From positions 66,534,694 to 66,598,693 of the forward strand of contig CM051520.1 of NCBI GenBank assembly GCA_028015205.1: a stretch of DNA of 64,000 nucleotides, written 5' to 3'. The stretch is from Mytilisepta virgata. Its lineage: Eukaryota > Mollusca > Bivalvia > Mytilida > Mytilidae. A model generated the notes under the pieces. It made no database searches and was not told the DNA's origin. It saw nothing but the letters and a program-made list of their open reading frames with translations. Shown piece by piece: positions 26,126 to 38,859 of this stretch (positions within the stretch are counted from its first letter, which is position 1; every line of letters begins with the position of its first letter). The translations under genes were made by a program, and so were the position numbers.

Positions 26126-26373
26126 CCAAGCTACATTGTAACAGTGGAGGGTAAATTCGTCCCAATAGTGGTATTTTACGCAAAAATATAACATATCTGT
26201 TTAACTATATCGGATATCATTTCTTTAAAGAGGACAAATATACCTAAGGATCAAACAAACAAACAAAATGCAATCCATTAAACAAACAAACCCGAGACCA
26301 CAAGCACAACAAATATACACTGAAACTAGAAAACAATGAACAACACCAACTCCTATGAAAACCAGGAGTGGGC

Positions 26374-27440
26374 TCACGTGCTCCGAAAGGGTAAGCAGTT
26401 CATGCTCCGTATACGGCACATGTCGTGAAGTTCAACAAAGTCAATCCGGCAGTAGTCACAAATCGGTGGAGGTTCATAAAATGTAAAGTGAATGGTGGGA
26501 ACCGGTCCAACAACATGCAGAAAGTCTTGGAATTTGTCGTTAATTAACAACACGTCATCTATATAACGAAAAGTGAAATTAAAGGATTGGGCTAGTTTCT
26601 TTTTGTTTTCACTTCGTAACCCTTGAATGAAGTCCGCTTCATATGAGTACAGAAACAGATCGGCATGCAAAGAAGCCCAGTTGGTTCCCATTGGAATGTT
26701 GAAAAATACGACCTCCAAATTCAACAAATATATTGTCTATGAGAAAATCTACCATGTTTATAATTTCATCTTCAAAATATCTTTTTGTCAGAGTGGTTCT
26801 TCACGAAATAAGCCTTTTCTCTACATAAAACTAGAAATGTATACCTACTTGTGCCATTTTTCTTGAAAAAAACATTGATGAACTAATTGTTTCAATCGAT
26901 ATTTTAATTGAGAATGTGGTATTGTAGTGTAGAGTGTAGAGAATTTTTTTTACATGTAGTTAAAGATTTTGATTTTAGATGTAATAAATGTTTTGAGTTT
27001 TTTAAGAATCCAAATCTGATTGACGCCACTAGTGGAATATGATGTAATTCTGAAGTCCGTCTTTAATACATATTAATGTTAAAATCTTCGAAAGAGGTTT
27101 TTTAGAGCAATTAGCTGACCCAGCAATACACCTTTGTTTAAAGGGATTCTTGTGTAATTTAGAAATCCAATAAAGAGCAGGAAGGTCCATTTCTTCACCC
27201 TTTGTTGAAATGCCAAAGGAATGAAGAACGGTCTTGTGGTTATCAAGGACTTCCTGCTTAGTGAGTGTTGTCGGTGTATACGTTGGGTTACCAACAGTGT
27301 TATCTATTCCCAACTCGTTTCTAAGACACTCAAAATAATATTTTCTTCTCATTTTGCCTTTTCCGTATGCTTTAGCCATTTGGCATGTTCAATTTATGTT
27401 TGTTGTTGTGTATCAATTGATTTAAGTGCTCGCTCCAAAC
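26374..27440 (-). pseudogene. Penelope-like reverse transcriptase remnant, copy C (deleted and frameshifted)
   Basis: Broken retroelement polymerase. On the minus strand, pieces in order are YYFECLRNELGIDNT and ALYWISKLHKNP with a following RCIAGSA (RT fingers). These are followed by FSTLYTTIP-like codons, then MGTNWASLHADLFLYSYEADF and the catalytic box FRYIDDVL. Compared with the copy at 29.7-31.7 kb it lacks about 390 bases after FQDFLH, so the reading frame jumps straight to the C-terminal part. It also has many stops and frameshifts. It cannot make an active enzyme. I assign it to Penelope-like elements from the KLHKNP, YTTIP and YIDD motif set; another RT clade is possible. Confidence 0.72.
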
Positions 27441-27640
27441 AGGACCCAGTTGTTCGAAAGTTAACCACAATTTTCAGTTTTAAATTTTCACTTCCTTGAT
27501 TATGCCGGAGAACTGAAAATTTTTTAATTGGTTAATCCCATAACTTTGTGTGTCCATGTACAATTCTGTACAGAAATATTAATTAACAATCAAAGTAATG
27601 GAACGTAAAAAAGTGATTAACTTTTGAACAACCGGGCCCT
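27441..27640. mobile_element. MITE with about 28-bp terminal inverted repeats
   Basis: The left end AGGACCCAGTTGTTCGAAAG and the right end (reverse complement) AGGGCCCGGTTGTTCAAAAG continue in parallel through GTTAAYCAC. The element is about 200 bp, non-coding, and abuts the upstream edge of the retroelement remnant. No clear target duplication is visible, so the superfamily is undecided. Confidence 0.7.
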
Positions 27641-27776
27641 GGTGATTAATATAATGTTCGTAAATAGTAGTGAAAACTGAAGAGCTCGATTACGAATAAC
27701 ATTTTGCTGAGCCATGCTTGTGAAGTTAAAAAGGCAAATGCAGTTTGAAAAATACAGTCCCTTTCGCAAATGTTTA

Positions 27777-28800
27777 ACAATAGCTAGCAAAAAGGTATCA
27801 AAGTGAAAGACATTTTTTACTTATCGCTAGCTATCGTTTAAAGCCTGGCCATCAAAAGCCTTTCAACGGTTGAAATCTTATCGCCAGCATAAAATAATGA
27901 CAATAAAATTTCTAGCTAGCTACAGTTGAGCACTAGCTAGGTATCATTGAACGAAGGTACGATTTTTGACAGCCTGTCATTTGCCAACTTCGTCGTTAAG
28001 GAAAAAAACATAAGTATGCATGATAATATCCGGAAAAAAAATCGCATAGTACTTTACTATAAAGAAAAGATAACGAAATTTTCGCAAAGAGGAGAAAACC
28101 TTATCCGACGCGAATATCAAATTGTCCGCACATTGCATGTAAAGTATTCTAAATATACAAATGGCTGACAGCATGGACGATTTCAGACACAAATGTAAAT
28201 GTTTGAAACACAATAAACATTTGAAATCTGACTGTCACACATTTTTGTGTATGAATTCACAATTAAAAAAATAAATAAATACATAAAAATAATAAAATAA
28301 ATTATACTTTTTATTTTATTTTAATTCATTTATTCAATTATTATTTTTAAGTACCTCAAAGAAAAATATTTCTTTTTTTTTAAATAACATAAAAATGAAA
28401 AATAAAATAATATGTCAATACTCGCAACCTAATGAAAAAAAAAAAAACATTCGGGATTTGATTTGAATTTACACGTATACAATTTTTCTAAATGAAAGAA
28501 ATAAAAATATATCCCAATGTAATAGAAAAAACGATATTTTATTAACATACATATTATTCGTATTATATTTCGTAAGATAAGGAATGGTCGAATTAATGCA
28601 GTTTTATGTATATAATCTGCTAAAATATAGTATATAAAACTATAAGTATTACAAATGCTTTGATACATATAGCTAGCTAGTTTTCAAATTGTTGAAAGCT
28701 TTTGACTTTCAAACAAGTTTGCGAGCATTCAAAATGAACACTAGCTAGCCATCGTTGCTCGCAATAAGCTAGCTATTGTCGCCAGCTTTTTGCCAACCTC
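27777..28800. repeat. Diverged inverted repeat with clustered GCTAGC motifs
   Basis: AATAGCTAGC, CGCTAGCTATCG and AAAAGCCTTTCAACGGTTGAAA at 27780-27885 have inverted, diverged counterparts at 28670-28790 (CTAGCTAGC, AAAAGCTTTCAACAATTTGAAA read on the minus strand). The core (28250-28620) is extremely AT-rich. This suggests an old foldback element or a pair of inverted insertions. No open frame is supported. Confidence 0.45.
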
Positions 28801-29699
28801 GTGTTAAACTTTAACCAGGCCAGGACTGCACTACGTCTCGGTGGTGTAAAAATTACAAATCGTTTATAGGATTAAAAAAGGACTAGGTTTCTAATAGAAG
28901 GTGTAAGTAAAAGATACTTTCGTCTAATATACATATTTGTATTTCATAATAAAAAGTGCCGTTGTTTTTATTTACACGCAGCAACACGACTATATAATTC
29001 ATTATCGGATGGAAACCGAATCGAAGCAAGATATGAGTTGATTGTACATGCTTTTTTTCCCTCATTTGAACCAACGACCTATTCACAGCGCAAATCCATA
29101 GGTCAATAATACAGTCAATTTACTAACCGAATATATGAAACGATCAAGTGTCGTTAAGACTAATACCATTAAGGTATGGAACAACAGAAAAATCTCATAC
29201 TTTAAAATAAATCACCTGTTTACATAAGGTAGACGTACAGATATTGGACATCTTTCAACGACTTTACGTATGTAAGAAACTTCAATAAAGTCATTATATT
29301 GTCATTTGTAAGTAAATGTTTTGTTTTTCGTTTTACCACGTGCTCGTGGGCCGGTGTCACGAAGAAATAAATGACACTCAGTGATGTAATGGAAAATTAC
29401 TGAGGAAATTTTAAGCGTATATTAAAATAATATTCGGGTTGACGCCCAGTGACTCGAACACACAAACGCATCGTATTTTTTGGGAGGGGGGGGGGGGTAA
29501 AGAAAAAAAATCAGTTTGGAAGGTATTGCAAATCGTAGAAATAGAAAAAACAAGATGATCGACAAGAAAAAAAAAATAAAGAAAAAAGAAGAAAAGAAAC
29601 GCCCCTTCCCGAAAAGAGACCTAATATATGAAAAGTACTCGTATAAGTGATCAACAAAGTAAATTCACTTTTTATTCCAGTTAAACATTGTACATTGTA
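28801..29699. other. Intergenic DNA, nothing recognised
   Basis: AT-rich spacer with a 12-base G run near 29486-29497 and A-rich stretches at 29560-29600. No supportable gene or repeat boundary. Confidence 0.4.
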
Positions 29700-31750
29700 C
29701 ATTAGAAAAAGGACAAATATACCTAAGGAGCAATAAAAAAAACTTAATCCATTGGACAGACAAAACCGGGAAGACAAATGAACAACCACAAGCACAACAA
29801 ATAAACACAGAAAACACTAAAAAACAATGAACAACACGAACTCCTATAAAAACCAGGAGTGAACCCAGGTGCTCCGGAAGGGTAAACAGTTCCTGCTCCG
29901 TATACGGCACCCGTCGTGAATTTCAACAAAGTCAATCCTGGGGAAGTCACAAATCGGTGGAGGCACATGAAATGTTACGACAGTGGGAACAGGTCCAACA
30001 TCATCTTAGATATTGGAACACTGTAATGGTCAATCAATTCGTGATGACGACCGTAAAATTTCCTAAGTGATGACATCAACTTATTCCTGATAAAACCCTG
30101 GTTAAGAAGCTTTTGTGACAGCAGTAATCCTCTTTGTCGAAAGTCAGGGTAACTCACGCATGCCCTTGAAAATCGGATAAGTTGAGAAACGTAGACGCCA
30201 TATGCAGGCGATGCTGGTATATTGCTACACAAGAAGGGAAAATTAACAATAGGAAAGTTGAAGTCATCACGTTTATCATAAAGTTTTGTCTTCAAATGTC
30301 TCTCATAGTCTATTTCAAGAAATCCAAATATGAAGCGGACTTTGGTGTATCTGTAGTATCCTTAATTTCAAGCTCACTGGGGTAGATTAGATGTAGAAAG
30401 TCATGGAATTTGTCGTTATTTAACGACAACACATCATCTATATAACGAAAAGTGAAATTAAAGGATTGGGCTAGTTTCTTTTTGTTTTCACGTAGTAACC
30501 CTTGAATGAAGTCCGCTTCATATGAGTACAGAAACAGATCGGCGAGGAGATGAGCACAGTTTGTTGTTTGTTGAAAAATTAGGCCGCCAAATTCAACGAA
30601 TATGTTGTCTATGAGAAAATCTAACATGTTTGTAATTTCATCTTCAGAATACTTTTTGTCAGAATCAAAGTGGTTCTTCACGAAATAAGCCTTTTCTCTA
30701 CCTAGAACAAGAAATTTATACCTGCGTGTCCCATTTTTCTTAAAAAAACATTGATGAACTAGTTGCTTTAAGCGATCTTTTAATTGAGATTGTGGTATGG
30801 TAGTGTAGAGTGTAGAGAAGTCGAATGTTTTTATGCTGTTGCATGTAGCCAAAGATTTTGATTTTAGATATTGAAGTAAATTTTGGAGTATTTAAGAATC
30901 CACATCTGATTGACGCCACTGGTGGAATATGATGTTTCACAGTAATTCTGAAGGCCCTCTTTAATACATGTCAATATGAATGTTAAAATCTTTGAAAGAG
31001 GTTTTGTAGAGCAATTAGCTGACCCAGCAATGTACCTTTGTTTAAACGGATTCTTTTGTAGTTTAGGAATCCAATAAAGAGCAGGAAGGTCTATTTCTTC
31101 ACCCTTGCCGGAACGCCAAAGGAATGAAGAACGGTCTTGTGGTTATCAAGGACTTCCTGCATAGTTAGTGTGGTCGGTGTATAAGTTGGGTTACCAGCAG
31201 TGTTATCTATTCCCAATTCGTTTCTAAGACTCAAAATAATAGCTCTTGCAGACAAAAACGATGTTATTGGGGGCTTTGTCAGCTGGGACAACTACATATT
31301 TGTCATGGAGGCGAGTCAAGTTTTCAACAACCTTAGGGTCTTAAAAGATGGATTTAGCTTTAGTGCTCATAGACCCTTGGAGGCTTTTAATTCGGATTTG
31401 TATCATTGACTAATAGCCTTCACCCACTCTGAAAGTGTATCAGCAGGTTCCTGTTCCTTTGAAGTCCATTTTCTCGCATAGTCCTCAACATAATCCATAA
31501 GTAATTTGAAATTATATTTTCAATTAATTGGCTGAGGTTCTCGGTATTTGGGGCCTTTAGCTAGCATATGTTTTGGCTTTTGGTTATCAACTAGATTGAG
31601 ATCTCCAGTGATAACATGACCCACAGGATTATAATTGAATGGAGATGTCGAACAGGAGCAGTCAGGGGGTTTAGACTTGAGGTCATCGGAATTAAGGTCC
31701 CGCAATGCCCGTTTGTAATTGAAAATCTTGGTTGCAATGGGTTCTGTATA
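29700..31750 (-). pseudogene. Penelope-like reverse transcriptase remnant, copy D (longest)
   Basis: Minus-strand retroelement polymerase broken by several frameshifts. Pieces run from about 31749 down. The N-terminal part has NYKRALRDLN and GHVITGDLN. A mid part has LTRLHDKYVVVPADKAPNN. The RT fingers have NELGIDNT and PTYTPTTLT. The palm has FDFSTLYTTIP, LFLYSYEADFIQGL and the YIDD box (near 30440). The thumb-like end has YDKRDDFNFPIVNFPF and LRKFYGRHHELID. The C-terminus is SGAPGFTPGF, followed by a T-rich 3' tail ending near 29700. I found no GIY-YIG endonuclease motif in what remains. It has the same orientation as copy C, 2.3 kb away. Element family assignment is from motif recall. Confidence 0.78.
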
Positions 31751-32653
31751 AGAATAAAAAAACAGTGAATATATAATAGTCCAAAGAAATTAAACGTTTG
31801 ACTGGAAAACGTGGCTTTCGTACGTTCTACATTTAGAATGTGGTCGGTTTAAACAATTTTTTTATACTGCCATAACCGGAATCCTGATTAAGTAGTAACA
31901 TAAACGTGTACGCACAATACAAATAAGTCACAATTAGAATAAGAAGTTAGATAGGATTTGGAAAAAAAGTTCGGTTCTAAGAATGCAAACGGTCTTCAAA
32001 AATGATAGCACGTCATCGAGATATACAATTAGCTCTCGTCAAAATGTGTCTGAAAATTCCTGATAGATGTATCTGAAAGTTATTGGTCGCAAGATAATAC
32101 ATTGTACTATACTTAATCTTAATACTCGAATTGTTGTTGGATAGTATCAAATTTATTTTGCGTCAAATGATGTGGGCAACCACTATTGTCAGCTATTTAA
32201 AAAAATACATGTATCATGGACCGAAAAGACCAAGAATAAATTAACCAAAAACAAGCAGCAGGGTGATAAGAGACATTATAAAGATGATCGTTGACAGGTG
32301 ACAGATTATACAATCATAAGACTAAACCATAAGGGAGACAAAAGAGAACCGACGGAAAACAGGATTCTGCACGACACATGCGTATAGAGAATGGGACCCA
32401 GTAAAAAATATTTTGTGAGATTGAAATGCTATATCAATTTTGATACGCTATATACTATTCAGCAGTACTCGGGGCCAAAATATGGAAAATTCAAATAATA
32501 ATCCATAATATTCTAGATCAAATTCATAAATATGATCAAAATAATTAAAACCAACCAAGGACAGAGCTGAGGCACTCCAAATTAAAGTTATAAAAAAAGT
32601 TATATCAGATTGTATAAATTTTTAGTATCAATTCACACCAGTTCTGAAATATA
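31751..32653. other. Intergenic DNA, nothing recognised
   Basis: AT-rich spacer between the retroelement remnant and the Helitron-like element. I see no gene, RNA or clear repeat. Confidence 0.4.
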
Positions 32654-33830
32654 ACTAGAGGCTCTCAAGAGCCTGTATCGCCCATCTGGATTTAACTTGT
32701 CCACCTTGAGCAGGACATAGGGTTCTATGCTATCTTGGCTGACAGTCCGGATCATCGGGCATCAATCTGAAAGAGGACTATATAAGGACCATTGCCCTTA
32801 GGTTTGGTTCCAATTGATTTCAGACAAGAAGATTTTTAAATGAATTTTCCCATAGCTATGTTAAACTAAGTTCGGCTGTGGCGGACATCTTGGTTAACAG
32901 TCCGGGTCATCGGACATAATTCTGAAAGAGGACCATCTAAGGACCATTGCTACCCAGTCTAGTTCTAATTGGCTCAGTGGTTTCAGACAAGAAGATTTTT
33001 CAACGAATTTAACCATAAGGTTCTATGTTAAACTAAGTTCGGCTGTGGTGGCCATCTTGGTTGACAGTGCAGGTCATTGGACACAATTCTGTAAAAGGAC
33101 CATATAAGGACCATTACTACCGTCTGGTTCCAATTGGCCATGTAATTTCATAGAAGAAGATTTTTGAAATTAATTCCCCTTTTTCCTATTTTAGTAACAT
33201 CAGCCATGTTGGTTTGTAGCCGGGGATGCCGGACATAATTTTGAAAGGGGACTACCCAAGGAATATTCCACTAAAGTTTGGTCTCAATTGGCCCAGTAGT
33301 TTCAGAGGAGAAGATCTTTAAAGGAAAGTTTACGCCGGACGGCGACGGACGACAGACACCAAGTGATCGCAATTTCTCACATTTCTATATGTTTGGGACA
33401 GTTGTATTCCGTGTGAGACACCGGTGTGAGATTCATGCATCTCACATCACATGACCTACCTTGACGTAACAATGCAAAAAAACGTCACGTCACAATGGTA
33501 GAATGTCAGAAAACACACAACTTCGCACAAATGGCACGACAACGTCGAAATTAACACCGCTTCAATTTGAAAATACCTGAAGCACAACATAAAAGATATG
33601 TTTTTAAAGTTTTGTACTAGGTTGCCTAGTTTAAGAGAGCGCATTTGCGTGTCATGGCGGCCATGTTTATTACTTTAAATATTCGAACGAGAAATGTGAG
33701 AAAAATAATCAGTCAAGCCTCGTTTCTGACTGGAAAATGTGAACCCTCGGGTGGAATTGTCCCATCTCACATCTTAGACCATGGCTGATTATTATAATCT
33801 CACATCGCCTTATAGGCCAGGTGAGCTAAA
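32654..33830 (-). mobile_element. Helitron-like element with minisatellite core, copy 1
   Basis: On the minus strand the 3' end is a perfect hairpin AGGCTCT-TG-AGAGCCT followed directly by CTAGT and a T (32653-32674 on plus). The 5' end is TTTTTAGCTCACCTGGCC (about 33830). An inverted CCAGATGGGCGA precedes the terminal hairpin. The core consists of diverged units of about 165-170 bp containing TAAACTAAGTTCGGCTGTGG. A GACGGCGACGGACGAC run lies close to the 5' end. A 415-bp insertion interrupts it at 33383-33797. Confidence 0.7.
33383..33797. mobile_element. 415-bp insertion with 8-bp target duplication
   Basis: TCTCACAT flanks it at 33375-33382 and 33798-33805. Removing the insertion plus one repeat restores the order seen in the other two family copies (CCAAGTGAT, then AGCTCAC, then GGCCAGGTGAGCTAAAAA). 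Eight-base duplications are typical of hAT transposons, but I see no clear terminal inverted repeats; an internal pair, TGGGACA and TGTCCCA, lies at about 33393 and 33754. TCTCACAT-like motifs also recur inside the insertion, so the boundaries carry some doubt. Confidence 0.6.
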
Positions 33831-34361
33831 AATGAAATAAAATGTTCCATAACGTTACAAATAAAGCAATCAGCATATCGAGACAATACGACGAAAATAA
33901 AACAACATAAATAAGGAAGTCTAAGAATTAATGTTTGCCTTTTACATATTTTCAAAAAAAATTATTAAGGTATAAATTGAGATGTAAAATCCACATGTCG
34001 AAAGATCTCAAACTATGTTTTATACCAAACTCTCCTGTCTTGTTAAATATTTTTAATGTAGCTAAGTCCGAATTGCTTCAAACAGGCAAAGTAGGCCGAC
34101 TGGAAATATTAACTTCATCTAATGGAGCCACAGAACACCTTCTTGAAATGGAGAAAATACAGTGGGGAATGATAAATCACCTCTTTGTCATAGATTTTAG
34201 CCTTATGTTTGTGAAATTGGGGTCCAATACCTACATATGTAAATTATTGTGCTCGCTTTTCAAAGGGTAAATTCTCTTTACGATAAATAAAATATACAAT
34301 CAATAAAACGATTTTAATAGCAATACCCGTACTCAATCCGAGCCAAGGAATAGTATTTATA

Positions 34362-34508
34362 GATTAATACATGACCTAATCCATATTGGATCGGCTATCA
34401 TCCCAAGACTCTTATATCGCAACAAGAGCTTGTCCTAGGTCATGTCCGATAAAGGCCAATGAGTGGTATATGTATCCAGTCCGATATGGATTAAGTCATG
34501 TATTAATC
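34362..34508. mobile_element. Short foldback/MITE with 33-bp inverted arms
   Basis: The arm at 34362-34394 (GATTAATACATGACCTAATC and onward) is mirrored at 34476-34508 with few mismatches. The 81-bp centre is unique. The rest of 33831-35334 shows no supportable gene. Confidence 0.7.
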
Positions 34509-35334
34509 ATTTTTATCATTTACTGCCTAAGTTTGTCTATATCAACCAGGGTACATTCCCATAGCACTGAATGATGAGTTATTAGCCTGGGGTTGTGCAA
34601 ATATGGGTTGTTCACTTCCAATCGTTAAATACATATTTAGTTCTAAGTACATGTGTATGATAATTTCAGAAACATTGTATCTAGCTGTTAAAATCCAGAT
34701 AACAAATTAATTATGAAATTGCTGAAATGTAGTACAGAGAATAATTTTTTTAACTTCTTTCAGAGGTTTCCTCTTTTAATCAATCGGTAAAGAAATATTT
34801 TGAGGAATATAGAAATATATATAGTGGGGGAGGGGTACTCCTCTTAATCGACTTTAAATAGGCTCGTCCCCGGAAAAATTTTTACCTCCAAAAAAGGGTG
34901 TCATCCTGATTTAATCCCTTGTATAAATATACTAATTAGGGAATGTTGTGATAGTACATATAGTTTATTTCTGATAAATATTACCTATAATTTACCTGGA
35001 ATTCTCTTTAAATTAAATTAATTTTGCTATTTTAGAGATTGATTTTTACTTTTTGTCATACTTTTAACTTCTTGAAATTAGAAATAAGTTTCTAAATGTA
35101 TGTCAAATGGGTGAAAAATTACTTGTTGAAATGAATTATTTATTTCTCATTATGAACAATGTATTGCATATGCATACGAGCTCTAAATCTTAACAATTCT
35201 TTAAAGGATGTAACATATCCGATTAATATAATAGGCACTTTCTTACTAACAAATCTTTAAACCTAAATATGGCAAATGTGCAAGTTCAACCACTAGAGTT
35301 CGTACAGAACAAGTTAGGGAAGGAGTGGTCCTAG

Positions 35335-36110
35335 GTTTTTAGAGGTCATCGTTACATTGGGAAAATTCATTGAAAAATCTTCTTGTTTGAAACCACTTGA
35401 CATATTGGTACCAGACTTGGCAACAATGGTCCTTAGGAGGTCCTCTTTCAGAATTGTGTCCGATTTCGTGGACTGTGAACCAAGATGGCCGCCACAGCCG
35501 AACTTAGTTTAACATAAGGACCTACGGGAAAATTCATTGAAAAATCTTTTTGTCTGAAACCACTAGACACATTTGAACCAGACGTGGCAGCAATGGTCCT
35601 TAGGAGGTCCTCTTTCAGAAGTGTGTCTAATTTTGTGGACTGTGAACCAAGATGGCCGCCACAGCTAAACAAAGGACCCTATGATAAATTCACTCAAAAA
35701 TATTCTGGTCTGAAACTACTGAGCCAATTGGAACCAAATTTGGCAGCATCGGTCCTTAGATGGTGCTCTTTCAGAATTGTGTCCGATCACCCGGAATGTC
35801 AACGAAGATGGCTGCCACGGCCGAACTTAGTTAAATATTGGACCCTATGGGAAAATGCATTTAAAAATCTTCTTGTCTGAAACCACTTAGCCAGTTGGAA
35901 CAAAACTTAGCAGTAATGGTCCTTAGATGGTTCTCTTTTAGAAATGTGTCCATGGACTGTCAACCAAGATGACTTCAATAGCTGAACTTAGGTTACCATT
36001 GAACCCTATAGAAAAGTCAGCCAAATTGACTGCAACACTTAAATTTTTAGTCCTGCTTAAGGTGAAAGTTAAATCCAGGTGAGCGATACAGGCTATTGAG
36101 AGCCTCTTGT
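35335..36110 (+). mobile_element. Helitron-like element with minisatellite core, copy 2 (5'-truncated)
   Basis: The same family as 32654-33830 but in the opposite orientation. The 3' end is CCAGGTGAGCGATACAGGC, a hairpin AGGCT...AGCCT and CTTGT before a T-run. At least four minisatellite units with CCAAGATGGCCGCCACAGCC are visible, for example near 35480 and 35650. The 5' terminus AGCTCACC is missing. Confidence 0.65.
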
Positions 36111-36114
36111 TTTT

Positions 36115-38018
36115 TTTTATTATTATCAAAATCATAATTTAAAGTTTCATCCTGAAAGAGGAACTTGAACAAATTATTCATTGTCTGTAAATACTGTTAG
36201 TTTGTACCTCAACTGGGCATAATTCTTCCTTAACTTTTTGCACCCCAAAAATATCACATAATTTTCCGACCCCCACCCACCCAAAAATCCCCCAAAAAAT
36301 TGAATAGTACACTTGTGAACAAGCAGACATACTTATTATTTACATGTTTGTGCCTTTTGTCTAATTTTGTCATATATTACAATACATGTACAAAACGTAC
36401 AACGAGGATAAAAAGTTTACGATTATATCAAAGTACATTGTACAACGTGTATATGCATATGCTTGATAATTTGTGATTTTAATTTTTATTGGATAATTCT
36501 TAATATAGATAAACATAATTCATTAAACTTAAACAGAAAGAACTTTTCTGGTTTTAAACAGAAGAGATTTATTTAGCTTCTGTTTTAGTTCTGTCAGATT
36601 CTGCATAAATGATGAGTTAGCCAGTTAGGGTCAAGCGTTAATACGAAATGTACATGTATATTGTTTCTTTAGAATAACACATTTAATCTAAATTTTGTTC
36701 TTATATGTAAAACTAAAACACAATGAACGATATGGGTTTCTGTCATAATCATTTTTGGTAAACAGATATAATTTGAATAGAGGAAAGACAGAAGCCGTTA
36801 AGTAAGTGCCGATCTTTTCCAACTGAAATGAATAATTTGTTTTAATAGCATCTTGTGTGTCTTCGTCCGTAATGTTCTTTTGCATTAATTTGGACATAAA
36901 AAATAATTACAGAACATTATATGATAAAATATTCTCTCTTATCGATCTTGGCATAGTGTTATGAAAGCTTTGTAATTTTATGAAAGATCAAAAAATGGTA
37001 AGTGAAAATTGTCGGAGAAAAAAGACTCAACTTACCTTGCCCATTCCCATGTTTCTCGGGTAGACTCCACTTTATCAATGAAAATTTATTTAGCTTTTAT
37101 GTTATCTCCCCGACCCCAACAAGATCCGCCATGGAAAATTTTATCACTGAGATAACTCTAACCCTTTAAATATTTTTGAAAACACGATATCAACTGCAAT
37201 TTCAAATGCCAAAATAACGCTCGAAAGATTTTAAATTTTGTTTTAAATATTACAGAACTTTCTTGGATTATTCCGAAAGTTGTCTCTGGTTATTATCTAA
37301 ACGCTGAAATGTTTAACCGGATTGTGTGGAACTTATCTTGGAGTCGTAGGTCAAATGTAATACATGTAAGACAATGGATAATGTTATGAAGTTTTTAAAT
37401 TATTTTTTCCTCATAATTATTCATATTTTATCAAAATGTTTAATGCTGCAAAAATTTACTTTTCTGTTACATGGTTAAAATTGTTGTAAACGGTGTTATA
37501 CAAAACATGTAAAGAGATTTAATATCCCGTTGAACTTATTTTAAATAAAGTAACTTTATTTGCATAAAATACACCCATATGGGTCAAAGCAAAACAATAC
37601 AATAACACTTCAATATATATACATCACAATAGACATTAACACAACATGAATACAACAAACAACTTACAATGAAAAAAAAATTTTTTATAATTATAATATG
37701 AACTCTAACCAATGTGAACCCTATTTTCGTAGTGCCAATGACTGCTTTATAAAGTCACAAACATAAGGTAAAAGTTCTAATTTAGGGTTTAAAATTTGAC
37801 TAATATGTTCCAATTTGTTATTAAAATCTATATTCAAATTAAGTTGAAGATGTTGGAAGCTAATACTAACAATGAACACTGCCTTTTCCTGGATCTTGAT
37901 ATCTATATCTCTAAAGGGAAGCTTAATTTACAGAGATAATTTTTCATTTCCTACTGTTAATTATCCGTTTTTAGATGGCGTCGTTCCCTTGGCACCATCG
38001 TGTGATGTTTATATAACT
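36115..38018. other. Intergenic DNA, nothing firmly recognised
   Basis: AT-rich sequence. The minus-strand frame at 36688-36897 starts MSKLMQKNITDEDTQ but leads to a stop without a good splice donor, so I do not call it a gene. An A-run and T-run lie near 37670. Confidence 0.35.
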
Positions 38019-38335
38019 TAGAATAGAAACAGGAAGATACGATAGGGTAAAAATTAATAATGTCAAATTAATTATGCTAGAAAGAAAAGAAAGAATATGT
38101 TTGCATTGTTCACTTAATATGATAGAAGATGGACAACATTTTTTTATGTAAATGTCCTTTATACAAAGCAAATCGAGACGAATTATATTGTTATATTTCA
38201 TCTACAAATAAAAATTTTGAACAATTAGCAGATGAGAATAAATTAACATGGTTGCTCAGCAATGAAGATATGGCAACACTAAATAAATTAAGTAACTATC
38301 TAATTTCATGCTTCAATTTACGAAAAAAACCATAA
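38019..38335 (+). pseudogene. LINE reverse transcriptase C-terminus, frameshifted
   Basis: The reading RIETGRYDR...ERKERICLHC is followed, after a one-base shift in a T-run (about 38139-38145), by CKCPLYKANRDELY and a C-terminal SNYLISCFNLRKK. The C-x2-C, H, C spacing and the closing helix are what I know from the end of jockey/CR1/RTE-type LINE polymerases. No upstream RT motifs are visible, as expected of a 5'-truncated copy. Confidence 0.55.
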
Positions 38336-38859
38336 AATGAAAGAATAGAGAAATGATAAATGCCATATGTGATCATATATATACAGGTAAATGTACTTTA
38401 TTTTATACACATAAGTAACTGTTAATACAGTACCTTGTCATTTAATGAATGCATAGGTTATAAGTCCTAGTGTAATTTATTTATTTATGTATACTATTAA
38501 AAAAAACACTTGACAGCATGTGTATGTATTCTCTATTGATATTGTTAGCTTGGTGTTGACTCTTCCCTTCTGCAGTATTGATCCTTAAATTTAAATGTTT
38601 TGTATTGTTCACCAATTAACCAAATCAGGATGAAAAGGGAATGAATGGTTATGAATGAGAGTGATGTATGAGAGTTTACACAGTTATATTTTATATACGC
38701 TGTATTGATTTACGCCCTCACGGGCTCATGATTGAATAATAACATTTACTTTACTGTACTTTACTTTACTTTATATCTCAACTTGTTCGATTCGATCATG
38801 TATGTAACAACGTATTTGATTTTAACGAAAGAAACCTCCGTATTACTGAAAAATTATTA

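Noticed and set aside
33935..34270. Plus-strand open frame of 111 codons
   Set aside because: No recognisable motif, no splice signals, and ordinary for sequence of this length outside genes.
36688..36897. Candidate first exon of the SLC6 gene (minus strand, starts MSKLMQKN)
   Set aside because: No usable donor in the right phase and no similarity to SLC6 N-termini.
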